Positions 22,680-34,600 of a DNA stretch of 64,000 nucleotides are shown here, piece by piece. How positions within the stretch are numbered: position 1 is the stretch's first letter; every line of letters begins with the position of its first letter. Location: the NCBI GenBank assembly GCA_946811185.2, contig OX328109.1, forward strand, positions 40,222,129 through 40,286,128, written 5' to 3'. Below the pieces are notes generated by a model. That model was not told the origin of the DNA. It did not search any database and saw only the letters and a program-made list of their open reading frames with translations. Both the position numbers and the translations under genes were made by a program. Source of the stretch: Hippopus hippopus. Taxonomy: Eukaryota; Mollusca; Bivalvia; Cardiida; Cardiidae.

Positions 22680-25600
22680 GTTTGTTTTTGCAATTCTTAT
22701 TAAGTTTCTTCTTCGCATATTAACATTTTTACAAAACATGCCTGAGTTTGAATATATTCATTGAAGGAGGCTTATGGTAACCAGTATTTTCACCTTTTCC
22801 CACAATGTTTCCTACCCTACTAAAGACATCCATTTGGAGCCACATTGTTTTATCATCTGGAAATGGTTTGAATTTTGAAAAGTTTAAAATTTTGTTGCAT
22901 GGTATTTAAAGACTTATTAAATTTTGTCTTTATGGTTCTGTCTTATTGCTTACTTAAGCGCTTGGACATGCAAATGTATAGTTTTATTTGTTTAGTGTTT
23001 AACACTGTATTTATTTATTGATTGATTGTTTGGTGTTTAACGCCGTTTTCAACATTATTTCAGTTATATTTTGGCAGCCAGTGTACCTATCAATGCTTTC
23101 CTGAAGCCTCTTTTACCAGTACTCAGCACAATTTTCTTTCTAAGCCACTGACTGCTTTCCCACATAACCTTTGTCGAGACAATGGTCAACACTCTTTTTA
23201 ACTTTTTTTCAGTCATGTCATGGCTCCCAGTGCACCTATCCATGCTTTCCTGAAGTTTTTTTTGCAAAAGATTGTTGAAACAATACCCTGAGTGAGAGAG
23301 AAAAGAATCCAGTCAGAATGCATTTTCATCAATCATTGAAAAAGTATGTCTGAGCTAGGATTAGAACCCATGACAAACCATGTACATGCAGGTTATAGAC
23401 TGAGGCACTCAGCTATATAAAATTCTACAGAAAAATGGACAAGAACAATCTATTCCTGATGTACGGTACTGAATTTTATTTATTCTACTTTCAGCTGTTT
23501 TTAGTTGTATCCAGCTTACTTTCTTGGATTTCATTAGAGCTGCGCTGAGGCTGTATGGTGGGGACATGATTACTTATTCTGCTGTTATCTCTTTTCCTAT
23601 TTACAAATCTTTGACTTTACTAAATTGAAAGGATCTACAGACAAGAAATTTAAATATGGTACATATAAGTTGAAATATTATTTTGGGGAAAGTGCTAAGA
23701 GCTTTTTGAAGTGTCTGTAATGTTCACTGATTTCTACCATTCTAAAGTGCAGGGATATCCATGGTGGTCTCTGACCTTTTTTATTTTACAGTGCAGGGAT
23801 ATGCACAATGATCTTGACTTTAATTTGACTCTACAGTGCAGAGATGACAAACAATAATGATCCCTGATTTCTTTTTCTCCTTAGGGCCGATATGTCTACA
23901 ATGATCCCTGATTTCAATCCCTCCAAAGTGAAGGGATATCCATAGTGATCCCTGAATTTTGTTCATCTACATTTGGGAATTTATCCTCTTTATCTCTTCA
24001 CAGTGCAGGGATATTCACATTGGTTCCTGATTTTCATTTCTTTACAGCACTTGGATAGCCTGATTTGTACCTCTTCACAATGCAGGGTTATCTGCAATGG
24101 TCCCTGGTTTGTACCTCATAATTATAGTGCAGGGATATCTGCAATGGTCTCTTATTTGTTCGTCTTCACAGTGCAGGGCTATTCTGAATGGTCCCTGATT
24201 TGTACCCCTTTACAGTACTGGGATATCTGCAATGGTTCCTGATTTTGGGATATTTTCAATGATTCCCTGATTTTGCCCTTCCTTACAGTGCAGGGATATT
24301 CTCAATGGTCCCTGATTTGTACCTCTTAACAGTGCAGTGATTTTTTCAATGGTCCCTGATTTGTACCTCTTAACAGTGCAGGGATTTTTTCAATGGTCCC
24401 TGAATTGTACCTCTTTACAGTGCAGGGATATTTTCAGTGGTCCCGGATTTGTACCTCTATACAGTGCAGGAATATTCTCAATGGTCTCTTTTTTGTATGG
24501 CTTTACAGGGATATCCCAAATAGTCCCTGATTTCTACCTCTTTACAGTGCGTGGACATTCTCAATAGTTCCTGATTTGTGCTACTTTGCAGTGCAGGGAT
24601 ATTCTCAGTGGTCCCATATTTGTATGGCTCTACAGTGCAGGGATAACTGCAATGGTCCCTGATTTGTACCTCTTTACAGTGCGTGGATATTCTCGATAGT
24701 TCCTGATTTGTGCTACTTTGCAGTGCAGGGATATTCCAAATGATCTCTGATTTGTTCCTCTTTACACTACAGGGATATTCTAAATTGTCCTGCTAAAATT
24801 TAAGCTAAACTGCTTAAACTGCAGGGATATTCGAAATGGTCCCTGATTTGTATGGCTTTACAGTGCGGGGATATTGGCAATGCTTCCTGATTTCAATCTC
24901 TTTCCGATGCAGGGATATCCATGATGGCTTCTGATTTCTGTCTATTTACAATTAAACATTATCCACAGTAGTCCCTGATTTCTGTCTTTTTACAGAGCAG
25001 GGAGATTCAAAATTGTCCCTGATATCTATTTCTCTTCTATTCATGAATATCCTAAATGGTCCATGATTCCCATATATGTCTATACCATGCAGACGAATTG
25101 ACTATGGTTCCTGATATCTATCTGTTTACAAGGCAGGGATATCCACAGATGACCCGAATTTCTATTTCTTTACAAAATAGCTATATCAACAGTTGTCTTT
25201 GATTTCTAGTATTCATGGCACAGGGACATCCACTATAGCTCCTGTTTTCTACCTTTAACAGGGTAGGGATATCTACAGTGATCCATGATCCTTATCTCTA
25301 CAGTGCAGAGAAATTCTATGTGGTTCATGATTTCTATCTTTTTTACAATGCAACGACTTTTTCTTTAGTCCCAAATATTAACCTTTTTCAGGGTTTTTCC
25401 TGACCCCCTGTTTCTTTGAATTTGGACCCAGAAATTTTCCAAATGTTTCTGAAAATTTAAATGTTCGTCTTCTTTTATTCATTTGAAAGGGGTCAAATGG
25501 ATATCCACAATTATCCCTGATTTCAATCTTTTCACATTGCAGGGATACCCACAATTTTCCATGGTTTCCATCTCTTTGCAGTGTAGGGATATCCACAATT

Positions 25601-28600
25601 ATCCCAGATTTCAATCTCTTCACATTGCAGGGATATCCACAATTATCCCTGATTTCAATCTCTTCACATTGCAGGGATACTGTCAATTTTCCCTGGTTTC
25701 TATCTTTTTGCAGTGTAGGGATATCCACAATTTTCCCTGGTTTCTATTTTCAGTGCAGGGATATCCACAAAGTGAAGAAAGAAGATCGCTGTAAGTTTGT
25801 GAAGATCACAGATGACTGTCAGGTTGACGAAGGATTTATCAACTATTCTTATTTTATTTACTGTGATTTTAGTACAAAATTACTGCCAATAGCATGTGTG
25901 TGTCTGGTAAGTCTCTAGTTTTTGTTGCTACTTTTTTCTATTTTCAGTATACATTTACTGGTTTTTGAGTTACATTTGATTTGTCATCTGCGCATACTTC
26001 TCAATTTGAATTATTATAAAATTTTGTCATATGGAAAAGAGTGTTTGTTTGATTGTGTGATTGTAATTTTTGTACGGTGTTTAATACTGTTTTCAACTTT
26101 ATTTTAAACTAAGGTGGTCTGTGCACCTGTCCATGCTTTCCTATACCAGAACTTCACACAATATTCTTCCAAAGCTAATGGTTGCATTGTCACATAGCCA
26201 CTGTGATGATCAGCTGTGAGATGACGATTATCAGTCTTGGGAAAGAAATTGGCCAACTGGGGATTCAAACCAAATGACTTCAAGAATCTTCTTTAGTGGT
26301 TGTTAAAACTTAGGATTGTGTGGTACAGGGATCAAGATATTGTGGAAATTGGAGAAAAAAGCTGGTAGCCCTTTCAGAGACAAAACAAATAGTGTAAGCC
26401 ACATTTGATTTGTGCAAAGATTTGCATTGTGGAAGACTCTAAAGACTTGTCCACTGGTAAAGATGTAGGCAATTTGGTCTCACATGAAATGGTATGTTTT
26501 AGCATTTCTCTAGTAATGAATAATGAGAAAATTTTGTTATCTTATTTCAGGTATTTTGGTGGTTGTTTCTGTTTGTTGGACTGGCAGTAACAGCAGACGA
26601 CTTGTAAGTATTCACATTGTATCTAACAATTTGGAGTTTCAGTGATCCTTAAGAAGAGGCATAATGAAAAAATTGTGGGAAAAGGAAAAAATGTTGGTAT
26701 TCATTATACTCATAGTCATATAAAGTACATGTACATGTAGTTAGGTATGGTCTCAACTCTCTACCAGATGACAAACTTTTAGACTTAGCCAAACCGAAAG
26801 CATGACAAATGTGGTTTGAATGATTGGATTGTCTTTGGAAGGTTCAAAAACGTCCTGGGAAAGGAGTTAGCAGCTTTTTCTTCTTTTACCACATTGTTTT
26901 TCTCAATAGCCTTCCTCAAAAGGGTCATTAAAACACAAGATTGTTTCGTAAAGGTTAACACTTTACCACACAATGCCAACTTTTAACGACCCTAGGAAAA
27001 AAGCCTTTTGAAAACATTGAGGGAAAAGGAGAAAAATGCTGGTAACCAGCATTTTCTCCTTTTCTCACAATGTTTTCTACCCTATTAACAAAAACATGCA
27101 CCATTTGAGCCACATTGAAATTGTCGTCTGCAAATGCTTTCAATTTGGACAAGGCTAAAATTCTGTCGTCTGGTAAAGGGTTAAAAATGTCACATGCATA
27201 TCCATTTTTCATTGTTTTTGCCAAACAAGGGCAAAGTTCATTGTTTTATCTTTATCTTACAAAGTTACCAGCATTTTCTCCTTCTGATCTTGCTCTTCAC
27301 TATCCACAAAAACAAATAAACACGGGTTCAAGACTATAAGGACTAAGATCAGCCATATTCAAATCGGTACCAAAAGACAAAATTTTAGAGTTGTCAAGAA
27401 TTTACAGAAGACAGCTTAGATCTATATGTATAATTGCAGAAACAACACTTTAATTTTGTGACTCAAAAAATTGAAATTTGTTTGTGGAAGGGTAGATAAT
27501 ATTGCTGGAAATGGAGAAAATAATGGTTACCAAAGTTTTCTCCTTTTCCAACAATGTTTTCAAAAACTCTCTTCTTCAAGATTTTTAAAACTCTGGATTG
27601 TGTTGTAGAGGATTAACTCGTTACCAAACGACAAAATTTTAGACTGATCCAAATTGAAAGCATTTGCAGACGACAAATAAAAGATTGCTCAAATGCTGGA
27701 ATTTATCCTTGATAGAGCTGAAAACATTGTGGGAAAAGGAGAAAATGCTGGTTACCAGCATTTTCTCCTTTTCCCATAATGTTTTCAAAAGCTTTCTTTC
27801 TTAGGGTCGTTAAAAGTCGGGATTGTGTGGTAAAGAGTTAAAGTATTCACAGATGAAAAACCTAGTATGATTCATATTTTAGGAAGTGACTTTCAAAGGG
27901 TAGAAAACATTGTGAGAAAATGAGGAAATTCTGGTAACTATCATCTTCAGCTCAGCTGTTTTCAAAGAAAACTTGGATTTATTGTTGTAGCCCTGGCGAC
28001 AGTCATCGAGCAAAAGCTTTGACATTTTACAATATCTGTGTTATTACTGAAGATATTTACTTAAGTCTCAGACAAGTTGTTGAGTGTCAAAATTGGAATC
28101 CATATAACACGGGCAGATAACCATCAAAATATTTTTGAAACAGTTATGCCCCTTTTTTGACCTAGAATTTTCACTGAAAATCAAGCAACAGCACCCGAAC
28201 GTTGGCACACACATGCGTTGCTCTTGTTTTTGTTTCTTACTATATTTTCAAAAGTTTTCAACAGTTGGCTCATGAAAATGGGGGATCATTTTGGTAAAGG
28301 GTTAACTCTTTACCATGAAATAAAATTTTTGACTTGTCCAAATTTGCAGACCACATAATTATTCAATGTGACTCAAATGATAGAACTTGTTTATGACGGG
28401 GTAGAAAACATTGTGGGTATAGGAGAAAATGCTGGTTATCAGCATTTTCTCCTATTCCCACATTATTTTCAAATGTCCTCTTTCTCATGGTCGTTAAAAC
28501 TCAGGAGTGTGTGGTAAAGGGCAAAAGGACTTTGAAAGAGTCTATTTCAAGTGGTCCAAAAGTGTCAATTTCTTGTCTATTGTTTCTCCATTACTCTTTA

Positions 28601-31600
28601 CCAAACTATTCCAAGTCTTAACAGCCCTGAACAAGAAAGCTTGGAAAATATTGTGGAAAAATGAGAAAGTGCTGATAATGTAGATTTTCTTCTGTACCCA
28701 CAATGTTTACTACCCTATTGTAGACAAAGTTCATCTTCTTAGCAACATTAAACCCTTTAGCAAACAACAGACTCTACACTCTTTCAAATTGACAGCATCT
28801 GGAGACGACAAATTTGAAAGGCTGTGCAAATGAACCAAATATCTTTGACAGGTTAGAAAACATGATGGGAAAAGGAGAAAATGCTGGTTACCAGCATTTT
28901 CTCTTTTTCCCACCTTGTTTTCAAAAGTTTTCTTCTTCAGGGTCGTTGAAACTCAGGGTGATAAGGGTTAACACACAATGAAAAGTTTTAACAACCCTAA
29001 AGAAGAAAAGTCTGGTAACGAGTATTTTCTCCTATTCCCACAATGTTTTTTACCCTTTCATTAACAAATAGTAGTTTTTGAATCACATTTATCTTGTTGT
29101 CTGCAGATGCTTTAAGTTTGAATAAGTCTAAAATTTGGATAAGTCTAAAATTTGTCATTTGATAAAGAGTTAATAATATTTATCGTCTTCAAAACTTAAT
29201 GGTTTCAATTTAGACAACATCTGTTGTATGGTACTTGGTTAATCCTTTATCACACAATTCTGAGTTTTAACGGCCCTAAGGATGTGGCTTTTTGAAAACA
29301 TTGTGGAAAAAGGAGAAAATGCTGGTAACTAGCATTTTCTCCTTTTCCAATGAAATTTTCTTCCCTTAAAAAAAAGCCCCCAAAAAACTCAAAATTTAGT
29401 TTTAAAGTCAAGTTTCCTTATTCATATTCAAATCCTTTAAACTTGGACAAGTCCAAATTTTAGTGGCTTTGCAAAGGGTTATCTGAATTCGGTCGATGAA
29501 TTCACAGACAAAACCTTCTGAAAAGCTTTATAGCAAGTGGAGAAATTGATCGTATAAAAGCATTTTCATGCATTTCCCATGGTGTTTTCTGACACAATGA
29601 TTATGTTGGAGAATCATTTTCAGTTGGGTTAACAATTGGTATGCTAATAGTGTATCAAGATTGTGCGTGAATCTTGAATCTTGAATTATTGGGAGTTGAT
29701 GTGAAACAATACTACAAAATGAAAGTGCTTCATGTTTCCTGGTTCAGAATCATATAATGGAAATATTGTGTGATTTAAACCCATTACCACACAATCCTGA
29801 GTTTTAACAACTCTGACAGAAAAAGGCCTATGAAAACTTTATGGGAAAAGGAGAAAATACTGGTAAGCAGCATTGTCTCCTTTTCCGACAATGTTTTCTG
29901 CCAAATCAAAGGCAGAAATCATCATTTGAGGTACATTTATTTTGTCTCCTGCTTATGACTTCAATTTGGTCAGGTCCAAAGTTTTGTTGTTTGGTAAAAA
30001 GTTAAACACTGAGACTGTCCCAAGATTTTGTAGGAAGAATTTGATTGATAGGTTGATATGAATAATGATACTATAAAGTTAAAGTAAAATACATGTTCCC
30101 TTTACCAGACGACAAAATTTTAGCCTTGTCCAAATTGAAAGCACTTGCAGACGACAATTTCAATGTGGCTCAAATGATGCAATTTTTCTTTGATTGGGTA
30201 GAACACTCTGGGAAAAGGAGAGCATTTTCTCCTTTTTCCATAATGTTTTCAAAAAGATTTCTTTCCAAGGGTCGTTAAAAGTCTGCAATGTGTGGTAAAG
30301 GATTAAGATCAAAATAATGGGAATATTGTGGGGTTTACCCCTTCATCACACAATCTTGAAATTTAATGATTCAGACTGATTAGGCTTGTGAAAACATTGT
30401 AAGAAAGGAGAAAATACTGATAAGCCGCACTTTCTCATTTTCTCAAAAATATTTGCATTCTTTTCAAAGACAAATTTCTTCATTTCAGTTTGTCTTCTCA
30501 TAATCAGCATTTTCTCCGTTTTCTACTTTGTTTCCTACCCTATCAAAGAGAAATTTTATCATTTCAATTACAAGTAATTTATTGTCTGTACATGGCTTTA
30601 ATTTGGACAGGTTTACAATTTTTTGACATAGTAAAGAGTTAACTCTTAACCACTCAATGTTTTAACAACCCTGAGGAAGTAAGCTTTTGAAAACATCGTG
30701 GGAAAAGGAGAAAATGTTAGTAACCAGCATTTTCTCCTTTTCCCACAATGTTTTCAAAAGGCTTCTTTCTCAGGGTTGTTAAAAGTCGGGATTGTATGGT
30801 AAAGAGTTAACCTTTTGCCCAACTATAAAACTTTAGACTTGACAAAATTGAAAGCTTTTGCAGATGACAGAATGAATTGCTGAAAATAGAAATCATTTTT
30901 TGGAGGGGTAGAAAACATTGTGGGAAAAATAGAAAATACTGGTTACTGTCATTTTCTCCTTTTTCCATAATGCTTTCAAAAGGCCTTTTCATTAGGGTCA
31001 TTGAAAATCAGTATTGTGTGGTAAAGGGTTGAGAAAGTATCAAGGTACTGTCACAGCCCTGTTGTTGTCTGTATCATCACTGTTGTTAGGCAAAAACTTT
31101 GATATTTTCTGATGTCTCTGCCAGGATATACATGAACATGTGAGCTGTTGCTGTGATATAACTGAAATAATGCTGAAAGCAGCATCAAACACCAATCAAT
31201 CAATTGATCAATCAATCAATCGGTCGGTCGGTCAGTCGGTCGGTTGGTCGGCATTTAGAGACAACAGATTGAATGTGACAAAAAAATTGAAATTTGTTTT
31301 TGTCAGGGAAGAAAACAATGTGGGCAAAAGGAGAAAATGCTGGTTACCAGCATTTTCTTCTTTTTCCACAATGTTTTCAAAAGGCCTTCTTCCTCAGGGT
31401 CATTAAAACATGGGCTTGTGTGATAAAGGGTTCATTCAAAATAGCTTATTTTCATATTTTTTGTACTTTTCAGTTTCTGTCCATCTCTAGCTGTGATCTC
31501 TGACACAATGAGGCTGAGTCATAACATTGCAATATCCTTGTTGTAACTTTTTTGTCTCCTTTCAAATTTTCATTAACATTGTTTGTCTGTCCTTCCATCT

Positions 31601-34600
31601 CTCCTTCCATCTGTCTATCCATCTATCCACATGTCTGTCACATTTTTGTGTCTATACCATATCTCTTCACCCCTTGTCTGATTTTCCAGGTTGATAAGAT
31701 GAAATGCAGAGGGCAGGCTTCACATGCTAGTCCAAGGTCAAGGTCACAGTCAGGCTTCAGAGGTCACATGTACTAGAATTTTGTCAGCTCTACATCTATA
31801 TCTCCTGCACCACATGTCTGATTAGAATATGTCCATAGCTAGTTGTACAATGTTAAAACAAATGCATGCACTGGAATCAGTCTGTCTTTCTGTCTGTATC
31901 TCTGTCTGTCTGTCCATAAGTTTACTTTTTAATTTACTTAACTATTCCAGTTAAAGGCAAATTCAGACTAATGGCTGAACAACATGATTGTAAACAAACA
32001 ACATGGCATCAAACAGGAATTACAATCAAATGCAAACATTTAAACTAACGTTTCACTTTGATGCAGGTCTGAATTTCATATTTTATAAACAGTTTGTTTG
32101 CTTTACATGTTACAGAGGATGTCCCAATAGTCTTGTGGTATCTTGCAAGACTTGTTCATTTTGTTACCAAATGTGTGAAAGGGTGTCATCAGCATCCAAG
32201 AATCTGTCAGTTATACACAGAGTTTTGGACTAAAATCTAAGTTTGAAGGGATCTCCAAAGTTCAGTGGCAAGTTTATTAGATTTCTATTCTGGATGTCCT
32301 GGTTTATTCCCAGATGGCTTGGCTGGTCAGTTAGGGGAGTCCTTGCTCAAGGAACTTCATTTGGCATATCATGTGGTATCTGATCTATCTATATTATATA
32401 TATGCTGAACTTTGTCTTTGCCTGATGACAAATTTTAGACTCTTGCACGTTAATACATTTGTAGATGACAAATTACATGAGGTTCAAAAGATGGTATTCA
32501 TCTGTAAAGGAGTAGAAAACATTGTTGGAAAAGGAGAAAATGCTGGTTACCAGCATTTTCTCCTTTTCCAACAATGTTTTCAAAAGCTTTCCTTATCAGA
32601 TTTGTTAAAGCAGGGATGAAAGTTTAAAGGGTTGAAAATGCATTAGAGCAACAACTAATCAAATTATTTCTCCTTAACACTGTGTATGGAGTCACATTCC
32701 TTGCCTTTGGAAATGGGGCTCCAGATATTTTCTCAGCTATAGCTGCCATTGGGAATGCCAAGAATGGAGATGCTGGTCTGGCCATCGGGGCATTGTTTGG
32801 TAAGTGTTTACTGTTATCACTTTATTTTATCCATTCATCCATCCACTGATCCATCAACCCATCCTTCAACACCCACATCCGTGGATCCATCCACCAACTC
32901 ATGCACCCACCCATCAATCCATCCATTCATTCACCCTTTTCTTCCTCTGTCCCTCCCTTCTGCACGCCATCCATCCATTCACCCATTCATCTATCCTGTC
33001 ATCAGTTGATCCGTCCACCCACCCATCACCCATCCATGTTGTCATCCTGTATGTTTTTATACACTTTGAATTAATTCCTATTTTTAAAACTTTGCTTGAG
33101 CTGTTGATTTCTCTTAATATTTATTATTGTTACAACAATAAATGCAAGGCATAATAGGATCTGAGACAAGCTAGCTTTGAGATAAAGTCTTATTAGCTGA
33201 GTCTATAAAAAGTTACCAAACAAGCCTATGGGGAGCTTAAGAACATTTTTGTAGACAAGTTTATTAATGTTCAAAAGCCAACAAATATCGGATTCTTCTA
33301 ATCTTATAGTGAAATCTCATGAATTTTAGGTCAGAACTTGCACAATAATACGTGTTTCAGTTTCTACAGATAAAACCTGATCTTTCTTCCTGAAAGAAAG
33401 ATATGAAATGACATCACATGTGACACCACATAATACTTATCTCAAACATATGGTAAGATCACAAAATTGGTAATGAGAATATTACACTGAAAACAACGTA
33501 TGTCTTGTGCTATAATGTATTTTTAAATAAATGCATCCATCTTAAGAAATACAAAATGGCAAAAGAATTTTGTACATGAGAATTTTTTTTTTACTAACAT
33601 TACAAATGCATAGTCTGAATCATGAAATGTTTACTCTATAATAAACTTTTATACTTGTCCATATTGAAAGTATTTGCAGACAACCTATTAAATGATGCTC
33701 ATTTATTATAATGGAATTTGTCTTTGATATATTAGAAAACATTGTGGGAAAAGGAGAAAATGCTTGCTGGTTAGCAGTATTTTGTCCTTTTCCCACAACT
33801 TTTTTCAAAGGGCATCTCCCTCAATTGTTTGGTAAAGCCCTTGCCAAATGATCCTGTTTTCACAACCCTGGGGAAGAAGGCTTTAGAAATCACTGTAGGA
33901 AAAAGAGGAAATGCTTGCAGGCTTTCAGTGTCAAGTTTCAGCATTTCAGCCAGGATCTATTGGTCGTCTGCAAATGCTTTCAATATTTACAAGTCTAATA
34001 TATTGTCCTTTTGTACAGAGTTTTAACATTGATTGCTACTATATCTAAACATTTTTATCTAAAACATTGCAGGAGCAGGAGTTTTTGTGACTACAGTCGT
34101 GGCAGGAACCATTGCTATCATATGTCCATTTGAGGCAATGCAAAGACCTTTCCTACGAGATGTGATATTTTATATAGCAGCTTTATATTGGACTTTCTAC
34201 ATACTCTGGGATAAGAAAATTACTAAATTTGAAGCTATAGGTCAGTAAAACCAGTGAAACATCTACCCCAAAGATGGCTTTTGAAAACTGATAAAATTGG
34301 AAAGAAAATTCAGAATGAGTAGGTCTCCAAGAACTTTTTCACTACACCAAGATAATTGTTTTTCCAGCTATTTGCTACAGACGCTCTCATTAGTATCACT
34401 AAATGCTTGTAAGCTTGTAATCTAGGAGTTTGTCCTGGCCAAGTTCTTTCTTATCGATGAACAGCTATTGGACAAGATTCATACCTTGCTCATCACTGAA
34501 CTTTGATCTTTTGACTACATGGGAAAGCAACCAGTTGCTGTGAAAAAATATGTGTGGTGTTTGCTAGGAAACACCAGAATTTGTTTATTTGTAATGGGGT

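Larger units (their letters stand above)
31532..32687 (+). other. NCLX intron 4, apparent U12-type intron with an AT 3' end
   Basis: The donor ATATCCTTG matches the minor-spliceosome AT-AC donor. A perfect U12 branch-point string TCCTTAAC is at 32671-32678. Frame and homology (NIA then GVTFLAFGN) place exon 5 at 32688, ten bases after the branch adenine, so the intron would end in AT rather than AC or AG. The minor-spliceosome assignment is strong; the exact 3' end needs RNA evidence. Confidence 0.75.

Noticed and set aside
23973..24567. Open frames with repeated [14 protein letters not shown] peptides
   Set aside because: They are translations of the 44-bp splice-acceptor minisatellite, whose period lets frames stay open by chance.
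25378..25728. Minus-strand 116-codon frame
   Set aside because: It is the antisense reading of the same minisatellite.
32749..33154. Frames rich in [10 protein letters not shown]
   Set aside because: They are translations of the CATC simple repeat after exon 5.
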